Shown: positions 13,866-23,353 of the stretch, in pieces
Layout of the letters: each line of letters begins with the position of its first letter
How positions within the stretch are numbered: position 1 is the stretch's first letter
NCBI GenBank assembly: GCA_016178585.1
Contig: JACOTA010000018.1
Location: 1-34,441, forward strand
Direction of reading: 5' to 3'
DNA length: 34,441 nucleotides
Origin: Nitrospirota bacterium
Lineage (GTDB): Bacteria; Nitrospirota; Nitrospiria; JACQBW01
Translations under genes and position numbers: made by a program
Notes under the pieces: model-generated
Told to the model about the DNA's origin: nothing
Database searches by the model: none
Seen by the model: only the letters and a program-made list of their open reading frames with translations

Positions 13866-16800
13866 ATGGCGAGGCAATCGGTGGTCGCGTGGAAAAAAAC
13901 AGTGGTCCTGGGTTTCTTACTCTTCGTCGGGATGGCGGCGTTCACCGCTCTGGCCCCCTCAACGGCCAAAGCCGCTTCGTGCGATACTGCCGGGGCGACC
14001 GTCCCTTGTTCCGAAGACAAAACCCTGGACGGCTGCACCCAATGCCACAGTATGCAGATCGCTGGAGGAAACCGCAGCGGAGGCGTCGCGACGACAGATC
14101 GCTATATTAACCTCAGCGCAAGCGCTCAACGGCATATCCTCGATCCCCGGGTCACGGATTGGACGTTTATCATTGATCAAATGATTCTCAAGGGCGCCGT
14201 CGCCGATTCGGCCAAGCTTTCGGCCTATTTAAATACGAATTATTGTCCCTCCTGTCTGGGACCGATCATCAGCAGTCCGACCGTTTCGGGAATCGCCGGC
14301 GACAGCGCCACCATTAATTGGACGACCGAAGTCCCCGCCACCACTTGCGTTGCCTACGGGACCAGCGCGACTTCATTAACGGGGGATACCTGCACGGCCT
14401 CCGATCCAAACTACGACGCCACGAATGCCACACTCGTCACGAGCCATGCGGTTGTATTAAAGGGCCTGACCGCCGGCCTTACCAAATATTATTTCGTCCA
14501 CCGGTCGGCCGAAAGCGGGGGGGCGACGGCAACCTACTCCGCGGCCCAAAGCTTTCTAACTTCGCCCGGCGGGGGCGGTGGAGGAGGCGGTACCGTCGGA
14601 ACCATCATTTCATTGGCGGTTGGTAATTACAGCGCCGACACCAATCTGGATCTCGCGGTGAGCGTAAGCGGAAAGAATCAGGTCATCGCTTATTTAGGGA
14701 ACGGAGCAAACGGGTTTACTCCGGGACCGCCCCTCGCCAACGTGGGAACCTCGCCGCTCTCCATCACCTCCGGGGGGGTCAAAGGGGATTTCAACGGGGA
14801 TGGAAGAGATGATCTTGCCGTCGCCAATTTCGGCGCGACGGGAACCGGACAGAATGTCGCCATCTTTTTAGGGACCGGAACGGCAACTTCCGCTAACCCG
14901 GCTTTCCAGTCGACGCCGGTGACAACGATCCCCCTGGTCGATCCGCCGACCTCGGTTGTGACCGGAGATTTTGATAATGACGGCAAACTCGACCTCGCGG
15001 TTGCCACCGTCGGGACAGCCGGGCATGTGTTAATTTTTAAGGGGGACGGAACCGGCGGTTTTGCCACCCCCCCGGTCACTACCCTGTCGCTCAGCGTTTC
15101 CACCGGTCCTGTTCCGACCATTACCTCCGCGGCAGTGACCGGCCTTCCCTCCATACAGTGTCAGGCTCTACCGCTCGATCTAACGATTATCGGCACGAAT
15201 CTCTTTGACGGTCTGACCTACTTCCATTTGGAGGATGGGACGACGCTGTCGGTGAAGTCGACTTCCGCCGACTCCACCACGGTGATCGCGACCCTCCCTT
15301 CGGGCGTGACCGCTGGAGTCCACACGGTGGTGGCGACCCTGGGGTTGGAAACTGGCGTAAGCCCTCCCATAACCATCTCCCCCCGCATTCTTAAGCTGAA
15401 TTACACCACGAGCAGTCCGGTGGCCTATGGAAGCGCCGGAACGATTTATATCGTTGGAGGCGTCCCTAACTCTTATGGCGGAACCGCTACTGCCTTTGCC
15501 GCGGGAGCGACCGTCACAATCGGTCCGACCCCTCTGGGAAGTCTCACGGGAACAGTGGTTGCCGGATCAGCGCCGTCCGCCGCGACCCCGTTTGTTTTGA
15601 TTAACGGGAACACCATAGGATTCTACTGGTCCGGGACCGAATTGCCCGCGGGAACCTACGATGTCAGCGTGGCCGATCATGACGCCTGCGCGGGAGGCGC
15701 GACGGTTCATAACGCCCTCACTGTTTATGGGACACCTCCCCAGCCGACGATCACGAGTGTCAGTCCCGCAACCCTATCGTATGGAACCGCCGTGAGCCAG
15801 GCGATCGTCATCAACGGGACAAATTTCGTCGCCGGATCGACGATCACGGTCGGAACCCTCACCGGAACGACTGTGACGTCGCCAATAGCCAGCGCCAACG
15901 TACCCTACAGTTACTCCAGCGGTGGAAAGCTCTACTTCTGGTGGCCCAATACGGCGCTCCCCGTTGGTTCGTATACGGTGACCGTTGCCAACCCCTCGGT
16001 GACGGGTGGATTGTCGGCAAGTCTGACCGGCGGGTTTACCGTAGCGGCCCCACAGCCGGCGATCACGAGTGTCAGTCCCGCGACCGTCGCATATGGGAGC
16101 ACCGCCAACCAGGCCATTGCTATCAACGGCGCGAATTTCGTTTCCGGGGCCACGATCACCGTCGGCACTCTCACCGGGACAACTTTTACGTCGACGATCG
16201 CCACCGCCGCCTTTCCTTACAGTTACAACAGCAGTGGGAAGCTCTATTTCTGGTGGCCCAACACCTCGCTTCCCGCCGGGACGTACAATGTGACGGTGAC
16301 CAATCCGGCTTCCTATGGAGGTTTGTCGGTCACCCTGACCGGCGGGTTTACCGTTGAGACGCCTCAGCCGGCGATTACAAGCCTCACGCCCGCGACCGTT
16401 TCGTATGGGACTACCGCCAGTCAGGCCATCCTCATTAACGGGACGAATTTCGTATCCGGTGCGACGATTACGGTCGGGACCCTCACCGGGACGACGATTA
16501 CCTCGTCGGGAACAGCTAACAGCACAAATCCATATACTTATTACAATAGCGGGGGGCTTTACTTCTGGTGGCCCAATACGTCCCTTCCCGTCGGGACGTA
16601 CAACGTGACGGTGACCAATCCGGCGTCCGTGGGAGGCCTGTCGGTCACCTTGACCGGAGGCTTCACAGTCTCTTCGTCAATACCTCCCCAGCCGACCATT
16701 ACGAGTGTGAGTCCGGCGACCGTTATTAGTGGAATCACCGCCAGCCAGGCGATTGCGATTAACGGCACAAATTTTGTTTCCGGGGCGACCATTACCGTCG

Positions 16801-17942
16801 GCACCCTCACCGGGACGACTGTGACGTCGACGATCGCCACGGCCAGCTCTCCTTACAGTTACAATAGTAATGGAAAGCTCTACTTCTGGTGGCCCAATAC
16901 CTCGCTGGCCGCCGGAACATACGACGTGACGGTGACCAATCCGGCTTCCGTGGGAGGATTGTCAGCCACCCTGACCGGCGGGTTCTCAGTCCAGATTCCC
17001 CAGCCGACGATCACAAATCTTACTCCCGCCACCGTCTTGTCTGGCGGGGTTACGGCCAGCCAGGCGATCGCCATCAACGGCTCGAATTTCGTCACCGGTG
17101 CGACGATTACGGTGGGTACCCTTACCGGTACGACGATCACGTCGACGGTAAAAGCCAACAGCAGCAACCCGTACACTTACTACAGCAGTGGTCTTCTTTA
17201 CTTCTGGTGGCCCAATACATCGCTTCCGATCGGGACTTACAACGTAACGGTGACCAACCCGGCCTCGGCGGGAGGCTTGTCGGTTACCCTGACCAACGGC
17301 TTCACCGTTGCGGGCCCCCAGCCGACGATTACAAGCTTGAACCCCGCGACCGTTTCGTATGGGGTGACCGCCAGCCGGGCCATTGCCATCAACGGCACGA
17401 ATTTCGTGTCGGGGGCAACGATCACGGTCGGAACCCTCAGCGGGACAACCGTTACGTCGGCAACAGCGACCGCGAGCGTGCCCTACAGCTACAACAGCAG
17501 TAGTATTCTTTACTTCTGGTGGCCCAATACCTCGCTTCCGATCGGGACTTATAACGTAACGGTAACCAACCCGGCCTCGCAGGGAGGTTTGTCGGTTACC
17601 CTGACCAACGGGTTTACCGTCGCGGCCCCCCAGCCGACGATTACAAGCTTGAACCCCGCGACCGTTTCGTATGGGGTCACGACCAGCCGGGCTATCCTCA
17701 TTAACGGCACAAATTTCGTCACCGGAGCAACGATTACGGTCGGTTCCCTTACCGGGTCGACCGTGACGTCGTCGGGAACGGCTAACGCCACCCTGCGCTA
17801 TACCTATTACAATAGCGGAGCGCTCTACTTCTGGTGGCCCAATATGTCGCTTCCCGTCGGGACATACAACGTGACGGTAACCAACCCGGCGTCTGTGGGA
17901 GGTCTGTCGGTCACCTTGACCGGCGGGTTTGTCGTGCAATAG
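13866..17942 (+). CDS. Large secreted monoheme protein with FN3-like, FG-GAP and seven IPT/TIG repeats
   Basis: A 1358-residue exported protein. Order: signal peptide (to about 36, ending APSTAKA); mini-cytochrome with CTQCH at 57-61 and a Met at about 106 in DWTFIIDQM; FN3 or phosphatase-N-like domain (about 132-233, TINWTTEVPATTCVAYG); an eight-glycine linker (about 235-242); FG-GAP/VCBS calcium-type repeats (about 245-410, GDFNGDGRDDLAVANFG and GDFDNDGKLDLAVATVG); two diverged IPT domains; then seven near-identical IPT/TIG repeats of about 104 residues from 626 to the end. There is no anchor or sorting signal I recognise. ATG 13866 has GGAG upstream. It is followed at once by two propeller-cytochrome genes, and its cytochrome module matches theirs, so they likely act together at the cell surface. 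Function is unknown; a surface fibre holding a heme head is a reasonable guess. Confidence 0.92.
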   Translation: MARQSVVAWKKTVVLGFLLFVGMAAFTALAPSTAKAASCDTAGATVPCSEDKTLDGCTQCHSMQIAGGNRSGGVATTDRYINLSASAQRHILDPRVTDWTFIIDQMILKGAVADSAKLSAYLNTNYCPSCLGPIISSPTVSGIAGDSATINWTTEVPATTCVAYGTSATSLTGDTCTASDPNYDATNATLVTSHAVVLKGLTAGLTKYYFVHRSAESGGATATYSAAQSFLTSPGGGGGGGGTVGTIISLAVGNYSADTNLDLAVSVSGKNQVIAYLGNGANGFTPGPPLANVGTSPLSITSGGVKGDFNGDGRDDLAVANFGATGTGQNVAIFLGTGTATSANPAFQSTPVTTIPLVDPPTSVVTGDFDNDGKLDLAVATVGTAGHVLIFKGDGTGGFATPPVTTLSLSVSTGPVPTITSAAVTGLPSIQCQALPLDLTIIGTNLFDGLTYFHLEDGTTLSVKSTSADSTTVIATLPSGVTAGVHTVVATLGLETGVSPPITISPRILKLNYTTSSPVAYGSAGTIYIVGGVPNSYGGTATAFAAGATVTIGPTPLGSLTGTVVAGSAPSAATPFVLINGNTIGFYWSGTELPAGTYDVSVADHDACAGGATVHNALTVYGTPPQPTITSVSPATLSYGTAVSQAIVINGTNFVAGSTITVGTLTGTTVTSPIASANVPYSYSSGGKLYFWWPNTALPVGSYTVTVANPSVTGGLSASLTGGFTVAAPQPAITSVSPATVAYGSTANQAIAINGANFVSGATITVGTLTGTTFTSTIATAAFPYSYNSSGKLYFWWPNTSLPAGTYNVTVTNPASYGGLSVTLTGGFTVETPQPAITSLTPATVSYGTTASQAILINGTNFVSGATITVGTLTGTTITSSGTANSTNPYTYYNSGGLYFWWPNTSLPVGTYNVTVTNPASVGGLSVTLTGGFTVSSSIPPQPTITSVSPATVISGITASQAIAINGTNFVSGATITVGTLTGTTVTSTIATASSPYSYNSNGKLYFWWPNTSLAAGTYDVTVTNPASVGGLSATLTGGFSVQIPQPTITNLTPATVLSGGVTASQAIAINGSNFVTGATITVGTLTGTTITSTVKANSSNPYTYYSSGLLYFWWPNTSLPIGTYNVTVTNPASAGGLSVTLTNGFTVAGPQPTITSLNPATVSYGVTASRAIAINGTNFVSGATITVGTLSGTTVTSATATASVPYSYNSSSILYFWWPNTSLPIGTYNVTVTNPASQGGLSVTLTNGFTVAAPQPTITSLNPATVSYGVTTSRAILINGTNFVTGATITVGSLTGSTVTSSGTANATLRYTYYNSGALYFWWPNMSLPVGTYNVTVTNPASVGGLSVTLTGGFVVQ
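15741..17939 (+). repeat. Seven tandem 312-324-bp repeats coding IPT/TIG domains
   Basis: Repeats begin at 15741, 16053, 16365, 16689, 17001, 17319 and 17631, each with CAGCCG(A/G)CGAT-like starts and the shared block TACTTCTGGTGGCCCAA (YFWWPN). Two subtypes occur: PYSYNS type (1, 2, 4, 6) and PYTYYNS type (3, 5, 7). The order A-A-B-A-B-A-B shows that two-repeat units were duplicated. Confidence 0.93.
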
Positions 17943-17943
17943 A

Positions 17944-19296
17944 GTGACCTGTACGCGGATCAACGTGAGGGCCTGCCTGATCTGGCTTGCCCTCGTCATT
18001 TCTTTAGCGCCGCTCTCCTCTCACGCCGCCGGGCGGAATAACCTCTTCGTCACCCAGATTGTCATTCATCCGCTCGATCCCAGGATCGTCTACGCCGTCA
18101 CCACCTACAGTATCGGCCTTCTCAAAAGCACGGACAGCGGTCAGCATTGGTCCCTGATCAATAATGGGATCAAGAGCTACTCCCTCTATCACTTTGCGGT
18201 CCATCCCAGGGATCTCAACACGATTTATCTCGGCGCGGGAGGCGGAGGCCTCTATAAGAGCGTCGACGGGGGAAATCATTGGGTCGAGAGGAATGATGGA
18301 TTCCAGGACACCGATATCGGCCAGATGTTTCTCCACCCCAACGATCCCGATAAAATTTATGTCGTTTCCGCCACCGGGGTTTACAAAAGCCCGGACGGCG
18401 GAAAAAGCTGGGAGGCATGGAACCAGGGGGACACCTTTACCACCAGCCAGGAATTTCAGAATATTCTGATCATCCCGGGAAAGCCTGGCCCGGGCGGGGC
18501 CAAAGCGCCCGATAAATTTTTCCTCGCCTCCAAACATGGCCTCTACACCCGGGCTGAGGACGATCCCTTATGGAGATTGGCCTCGAAAGAGCTGGAAGAA
18601 AAGATGGTCAGCGCCCTGGCGGTTGATCCAGGCGGAAAACGGATCTACGCCGCCATCTTTCGAAACAGTCAGACCTTAAAAGGGGGGGGGCTCTTTGCCA
18701 GCGACGACTTCGGCGTCCATTGGAAAGAGGTGGGAAAGGGGATTGAGCGCGATTGGATCCGCGTGATCCGGTTCGATCCAGGCAATCCGAAGCGGCTCTA
18801 TCTTGCCACCTCATTTCGCGGGGTTTTGGTCAGTCTGGACGGGGGCCAAACCTGGAAGGAGTCGAATAAAGGGTTGGACGCGACCGACCTGAGGGCGTTG
18901 GTTCTCGATCCCTCCAACCCCAATATCCTCTACGCCGGCGCGCATGGAGAAGGCATTTTTAAGTCGACGGACGGCGCCGCGACATGGACCCATCTTGACA
19001 ATATTCCGATGCTGGAGGGAAAAGCGATCATCGCGCAATTAACCACCCCGGATCCGAATCGAAAGAAACCCGATCTTTCTCCCCCCGCCGCGTTCGCCAA
19101 ATGCAACAAGTGTCACGGTTGGACCGATCCCTTTCTCAACACCGTAAACGGCTTCTGGCTGGTAACTCCGAACAGGCGGGATTGGAGCTTGACCGTGAAG
19201 CGGATGAGAAGAGGCGCCGGGCTGACCGACAACGAAGAAGAGATCATCACCAACTTTCTCAACGCCTATAGCGGCGCCTATGGCAATGCGCCATGA
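17944..19296 (+). CDS. Beta-propeller (Asp-box) protein with C-terminal monoheme cytochrome, P1
   Basis: An exported protein of about 450 residues. The signal peptide is INVRACLIWLALVISLAPLSSHA. The body has at least six Asp-box repeats of the Ycf48/sortilin type (KSTDSGQHW, KSVDGGNHW, KSPDGGKSW, ASDDFGVHW, VSLDGGQTW, KSTDGAATW), each after a VxxxDPxxPxxIYA-like strand, as in a seven-bladed propeller. Near the end KCNKCHGWTD (CxxCH at 19102-19116) is followed by PNRRDW, TVKRM and FLNAYS, the heme module shared by the cluster; the Met of TVKRM is the likely second heme ligand. GTG 17944 starts one base after the upstream stop, so translation is probably coupled; TTG 17929 and GTG 17965 are alternatives. 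Location: periplasm or cell surface. Substrate unknown. Confidence 0.9.
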   Translation: MTCTRINVRACLIWLALVISLAPLSSHAAGRNNLFVTQIVIHPLDPRIVYAVTTYSIGLLKSTDSGQHWSLINNGIKSYSLYHFAVHPRDLNTIYLGAGGGGLYKSVDGGNHWVERNDGFQDTDIGQMFLHPNDPDKIYVVSATGVYKSPDGGKSWEAWNQGDTFTTSQEFQNILIIPGKPGPGGAKAPDKFFLASKHGLYTRAEDDPLWRLASKELEEKMVSALAVDPGGKRIYAAIFRNSQTLKGGGLFASDDFGVHWKEVGKGIERDWIRVIRFDPGNPKRLYLATSFRGVLVSLDGGQTWKESNKGLDATDLRALVLDPSNPNILYAGAHGEGIFKSTDGAATWTHLDNIPMLEGKAIIAQLTTPDPNRKKPDLSPPAAFAKCNKCHGWTDPFLNTVNGFWLVTPNRRDWSLTVKRMRRGAGLTDNEEEIITNFLNAYSGAYGNAP

Positions 19297-20626
19297 ACTT
19301 TCTACACCGGGAATCCCTGACCGGACTTCTCATCTATTCCGCTGGCCCATACCGGTCGTCCTGATCCCCCTGATTCTTCTCTCGATTTACTCTCCTTCTG
19401 CCTTCCCCGGCGAGCGGCCCTTTCATTTTATCCGTGCCATCGCTATTGACCCGGCGGCCTCTGAAACCCTTTATGCCGCCACCGATAATCAAGGGCTGAT
19501 TAAAAGCGTCGATGGAGGAGGCCATTGGCGTTTCATCAACACCGGAATCATGGATGATCTCGTGTATGATGTCAAAATCTCCCTGATCACGCCCCGTCGA
19601 ATTTACGCAGCGGCCTGGGGTTCCGGTTTTTATCAAAGCGAGGATGGAGGGGAATCATGGCGGGAAGTCAATGCCGGGCTGGGGAACACGGCGATTGGCG
19701 TCATTCTGCTGCAGGCCGATTCAAAAGGGCGGTCGGAGACGATCACCATCGGAACATCGACCGACCTCTACGAACGCCGGGCCGAGGAGACCGTGTGGCG
19801 GTCCATGACCGGGGGACTGGCGTTCTGGAACGGTCCGCAGTTTCAAAGCCTGATCATTGGAGGGTCTGATCCGGGCTCTCTGTGGATGGGATCGGAATCG
19901 GGTCTTTTTCAGAAAACCATCGGCATTTCCGGCTGGAGAGCGGTGAAACCGCTCCGGGGAATAAAAATCACGGTCCTGACGGCTCGATCAAAACCTGATT
20001 TGCTTTACGCGGGGACGCTCGGCGGCGGATTATTCGTCAGCGATGATCAGGGAAAAAGCTGGGTTCGAACCGGAATAGGCCTGGAAAAGGCGTGGATACG
20101 GGCCATCGCGATCCATCCCTCTGACGCCGGGGTAATCTACGCGGCTGCCAGCGTATCGGGAATTTTTAAAAGCCGGGACGGGGGAAAGTCATGGAGGGTC
20201 GTCAATCGCGGACTTACCGATCAAGATGTCCGGGCGCTGGCGATCGACCCGAGACGCCCGGAGATTCTCTTCGCCGGAACACACGGGGCGGGGATTTTCA
20301 AGTCGATCAACGGTGGAACGTCGTGGCGACACCAAAGCGGTCTTCCCTTTCTTGATTTAAGCCGTCAGTTGGAGTTTCTCAACGCCCAGGCGAACAGGGA
20401 AAAACCGGACATCGCGGCGCCGGCTTCGTTCCGAAAGTGCAATCATTGCCACGGCTGGACCGATCTCAATCTGAATCAAAAGGCAACCCCGTGGCGCGTA
20501 GCGGCGAACCGAAGGGACTGGAAACAAACCGTCGCGCGCATGACCGGCGGGACCGATATCCGTCCGGAAGAAGAGGAAGAGATCACGAGATTTCTTGAAC
20601 GCTTTACGGAAACCCGTGTCCCGTAA
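19280..20626 (+). CDS. Beta-propeller (Asp-box) protein with C-terminal monoheme cytochrome, P2
   Basis: A 448-residue paralogue of P1, overlapping its end by 17 bases, so the two are co-translated. After a hydrophobic export segment (WPIPVVLIPLILLSIYSPSAF) come Asp-boxes KSVDGGGHW, QSEDGGESW, VSDDQGKSW, KSRDGGKSW and KSINGGTSW. The C-terminal module has KCNHCHGWTD (CxxCH at 20438-20452), NRRDWKQTVARM and a last helix EEEEEITRFLERF. Unlike P1 the residue pattern after the Met is TGGTDIRPEE rather than RGAGLT. ATG 19286 is a possible internal start. It ends just before a family B element that separates it from the convergent gene P3. Likely periplasmic or surface-bound electron-transfer or assembly factor, by family analogy only. 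Confidence 0.9.
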   Translation: MAMRHELSTPGIPDRTSHLFRWPIPVVLIPLILLSIYSPSAFPGERPFHFIRAIAIDPAASETLYAATDNQGLIKSVDGGGHWRFINTGIMDDLVYDVKISLITPRRIYAAAWGSGFYQSEDGGESWREVNAGLGNTAIGVILLQADSKGRSETITIGTSTDLYERRAEETVWRSMTGGLAFWNGPQFQSLIIGGSDPGSLWMGSESGLFQKTIGISGWRAVKPLRGIKITVLTARSKPDLLYAGTLGGGLFVSDDQGKSWVRTGIGLEKAWIRAIAIHPSDAGVIYAAASVSGIFKSRDGGKSWRVVNRGLTDQDVRALAIDPRRPEILFAGTHGAGIFKSINGGTSWRHQSGLPFLDLSRQLEFLNAQANREKPDIAAPASFRKCNHCHGWTDLNLNQKATPWRVAANRRDWKQTVARMTGGTDIRPEEEEEITRFLERFTETRVP

Positions 20627-20627
20627 T

Positions 20628-20764
20628 CCCAAGACCAGCGATAGACTTCGCACCCACTTATTAATCATGTCATTGCGAGCACCGAAGGGTGCGTGGCAAT
20701 CTTATCGTAAAGTCTTGAGATTGCTTCACTTTGTTCGCAATGACAGCTTTCTAACTCTGTTCTA
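20628..20764 (-). mobile_element. Family B MITE-like element, copy 4 (reverse orientation)
   Basis: Starts CCAAGACCAGCGATAGACTT and ends with AGCTTTCTAACTCTGTTCTA, the reverse complement of the other copies. It fills almost the whole 171-base gap between the convergent genes P2 and P3 and starts one base after the P2 stop. Its strong hairpin could end transcription from both sides. Confidence 0.88.
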
Positions 20765-20797
20765 GGGGTAATGGTTTTTCCAACGGTGGGACTGTTT

Positions 20798-22087
20798 TTA
20801 AGGCGGTTTCCTCTGGCTGTAAGTGTTTAAAAAAGAGATAATCTCTTCTGTTTCCGCCGGGGTCAGCCCGGCCCCCCGGCTCATCCTTTTGACCGTTGGC
20901 CGCCAATCCCTGCGATTGGGAGGCACCCGCCAGAACGTTTTCTTCCGGGTTAAAAAAAGATCGGTCCAGCCGTGGCACTTTGTGCACTTGACGAAGGGGG
21001 CGGGAATGACCGGCGCTCTGTCCGGAGTCGGCGCCTCATCCGGCACCAGCGAGTTGATGATCGATGAAACCGGTTCCCGCGTAATCTCCGGAGCGATCCA
21101 GGTCGTTCCTCCGTCCCGTGAAATAAAGATTCCTTTATTGTGGGTTCCGGCGTAAAGCCGGTCGGGATCCTCCGGATCAATCGCAACGCTCATGATATCG
21201 TCGTCTAAAGGCAGGCCGCCCGACATTCTTATCCAGGTCGCTCCCTGATCGAGGCTCTTAAAAAATCCTTTTCCAAAGGCGCTGACGTATATCTCGCGGG
21301 GTTTCTTCCGGCTGACCGCGATGGTGTTGACCCACGCTCTGTTGAAAGGTCCCTCGACAGGAATCCAGCTTCTCCCCCGGTCGCGCGAGAGGAAGGGACC
21401 GGCATGAAGGGTTCCGGCGTAGAGAATCTGATGCTCGCGGTCGAACGCCAGCGTCGTGATCACCTCTTTCTTCAGCCCTTCTCCCAGAGGCGCCCACGGA
21501 CCGGCCGCGCCGCGCGCGTAAAGGAGTTCCTGGCCGAGGAAGAGACGAGACGGCGGCGCCGTCTCGAAGAGGAGGGTCGCGATTACCTCGCCTTCAAGGG
21601 AAGGAAGCCCCTCCCCATAGGCCGACCAATGGATTCCGCCATCCAGGCTTTGGAAGAGATCGCCGGTTGAGGTCCCGACGACCACTCGTTTTGGATTATT
21701 TGGATCGACGGCCAGGGCGTGGATATTGGTGTTGCCCAATCCATCGTTGATTTCAACCCAATGTTCTCCTCCGTCGGCGCTTTTGAAGACTCCCCCGCCG
21801 AACGTCCCCAGATACAAGGTTTTAGCGTTTGCCGGATCAAGAGCCAGGTGATAGGCGCTGGTGTTTTTGAGGCCGTTCCGCGCCGGCGACCAGCTCTTTC
21901 CGCGATCGGCGCTCTTGAGCACCCCTTGAGGCCGGGCCGCGGCGTAGAGGATCGCGGGCTCATTCGGATCGATGAGGATCTGATTGATCATCAGCGGCTC
22001 CCCGGCGAACGACGCCGTAGAAAGGAGAAAGAGCGCGGACATGGCGAGGCAAAGCGGTTGTTGCTGGTGAGCGGAGACGAGGGTCAT
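20798..22087 (-). CDS. Beta-propeller (Asp-box) protein with C-terminal monoheme cytochrome, P3
   Basis: A 429-residue exported paralogue of P1 and P2 on the minus strand. The signal peptide is around LCLAMSALFLLSTASFAG. Asp-boxes KSADRGKSW, KSADGGEHW, QSLDGGIHW, LSRDRGRSW, KSLDQGATW and ISRDGGTTW mark the blades. The C-terminal module is KCTKCHGWTD (heme motif on 20972-20986), PPNRRDW, TVKRMSRGAGLT and FLNTYS, nearly the same as in P1. Its ATG overlaps the TGA of the upstream gene P4 by four bases (ATGA), so the two are translationally coupled. It is the last gene of the minus-strand operon P6-P5-P4-P3. The function is not known. Confidence 0.9.
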   Translation of the reverse strand: MTLVSAHQQQPLCLAMSALFLLSTASFAGEPLMINQILIDPNEPAILYAAARPQGVLKSADRGKSWSPARNGLKNTSAYHLALDPANAKTLYLGTFGGGVFKSADGGEHWVEINDGLGNTNIHALAVDPNNPKRVVVGTSTGDLFQSLDGGIHWSAYGEGLPSLEGEVIATLLFETAPPSRLFLGQELLYARGAAGPWAPLGEGLKKEVITTLAFDREHQILYAGTLHAGPFLSRDRGRSWIPVEGPFNRAWVNTIAVSRKKPREIYVSAFGKGFFKSLDQGATWIRMSGGLPLDDDIMSVAIDPEDPDRLYAGTHNKGIFISRDGGTTWIAPEITREPVSSIINSLVPDEAPTPDRAPVIPAPFVKCTKCHGWTDLFLTRKKTFWRVPPNRRDWRPTVKRMSRGAGLTPAETEEIISFLNTYSQRKPP

Positions 22088-23328
22088 GGAGGAAATTCAA
22101 TCCATCGACCCAGGCTGGCGGCGAGTCCGGACCGGTAATCCTTCCAGACGAGAAGAAAGCGCCGCCCATCCGTGGAGACTTTCGCGAAATGGTTTCCGAA
22201 CGACCGGGAGACAAAGGTCGTTCGGGGGTATAGAGGCTCAGCCGCCCGGCTGGAAAATGCCTTTTCAGAATCTTTCAGACGAATGCCGTTGATGTCGCGG
22301 ACGACATCCTGGATTCCGGTCATTTTCTCTTTAGACCCGTTCTCCTCTTCCCAGATTACCAGGCACTCTTTGTTCCGGCAGGCGATGTCCGGAAACATAT
22401 GGAAACGAGGGGTTGTGGAGAGCGGCGCCCCGTTTGGCTCCAGCGCCTTCCCTTTCGAATCGATCCGGGCGCCGTAGAGGGTATATTGCGCGCCGTCCCT
22501 CCGATCGACCCAGACAACAATCACATGCTTCCCGTTCCAGGCGACTGCCGGAAATCCCTGTTCCCCGGGGAGCGACGCCACGCTGATACCGGCCGGGTCA
22601 AGGAGGTTTCCCTTCCGATCGACTCGCGCGCCATAAATATCCTTTGATTGATCAAGGCGCCCATCCATCCAGACCACAACGAAATCCCTTCCGTTCCAGA
22701 CCACCGCGGGAGAGGTTTGGTCTCCTTTTTCACGGCTGATCGAGATCCCTTTCGGATCGAGAACTTTTCCGCCCGGAGTCACCCGCGCGCCGACGATATC
22801 CCATCCCGTTCCGGCGCTCTCCTCCGTCCAGACGACCAAAAAGTTTTCCCCATTCCATGCCGTGACCGGATGTTTCCGGTTCGCGGCGCCGACCCCGATC
22901 GGAATGTCGCCTGAATCGAGAGGCCGTCCTCCCGCATCGATGAGCCTTCCGAAAATTTCAAGATTTTTACGGCGTCGAAGATCTTGCCAGACGACCAGAT
23001 AATGTTTCTCTCCCCACGCGAGCATTGGAAAAAGTTGTTGAGAGGCGGAGGAGGAAACCGGAAAACCTTCTTTCTGAATCCTTTCCCCGGCGGGGGTCAG
23101 TTGAGCGCCGTAGACGCGCCGCAGACCGTTCCGGGTCGACTGCCAGACAATCAACGCGTGATGTCCATCCCAGGCGGCCACCGGGTCTTCTTCTTCTTCG
23201 CCGGCCCGGACGGAGATGGGAAATTCTTTTCCGATCATGGGAACGGTTTGTTCGAACGCCCTTCCAATCTCAATCGGGAAGAGGAGGATCGGAACGATCC
23301 AGAGAAGAACCCGCAAAATCATAATCAT
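22084..23328 (-). CDS. Secreted repeat beta-propeller without heme, P4
   Basis: A 414-residue exported protein (signal MIMILRVLLWIVPILLFPIE). It is made of about six to seven repeats of roughly 55-60 residues with the pattern P-x-x-A-W-N-G-x-x-x-x-V-V-W-x-D-x-R, then D-I-Y-G-A-R-V and G-x-x-L-D-P-x-G-I-x-I-S (for example PAVVWNGRDFVVVWMDGR and KDIYGARVDRKGNLLDPAG). Each looks like one propeller blade. Unlike its neighbours it has no CxxCH and no Asp-box, so it is not a direct paralogue. The repeat type is seen in uncharacterised secreted proteins. It lies 25 bases after P5 and overlaps P3 by four bases. It may be a structural partner of the heme propellers. Confidence 0.85.
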   Translation of the reverse strand: MIMILRVLLWIVPILLFPIEIGRAFEQTVPMIGKEFPISVRAGEEEEDPVAAWDGHHALIVWQSTRNGLRRVYGAQLTPAGERIQKEGFPVSSSASQQLFPMLAWGEKHYLVVWQDLRRRKNLEIFGRLIDAGGRPLDSGDIPIGVGAANRKHPVTAWNGENFLVVWTEESAGTGWDIVGARVTPGGKVLDPKGISISREKGDQTSPAVVWNGRDFVVVWMDGRLDQSKDIYGARVDRKGNLLDPAGISVASLPGEQGFPAVAWNGKHVIVVWVDRRDGAQYTLYGARIDSKGKALEPNGAPLSTTPRFHMFPDIACRNKECLVIWEEENGSKEKMTGIQDVVRDINGIRLKDSEKAFSSRAAEPLYPRTTFVSRSFGNHFAKVSTDGRRFLLVWKDYRSGLAASLGRWIEFPP

Positions 23329-23353
23329 TCAGCGACGACCCCCGTTTTTTGAA

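Noticed and set aside
16880-17999. Long antisense and alternate-frame ORFs across the IPT repeats
   Set aside because: They are mirror frames of the GC-rich tandem repeats, with biased composition and no start signals; the plus-strand frame has coherent domains.
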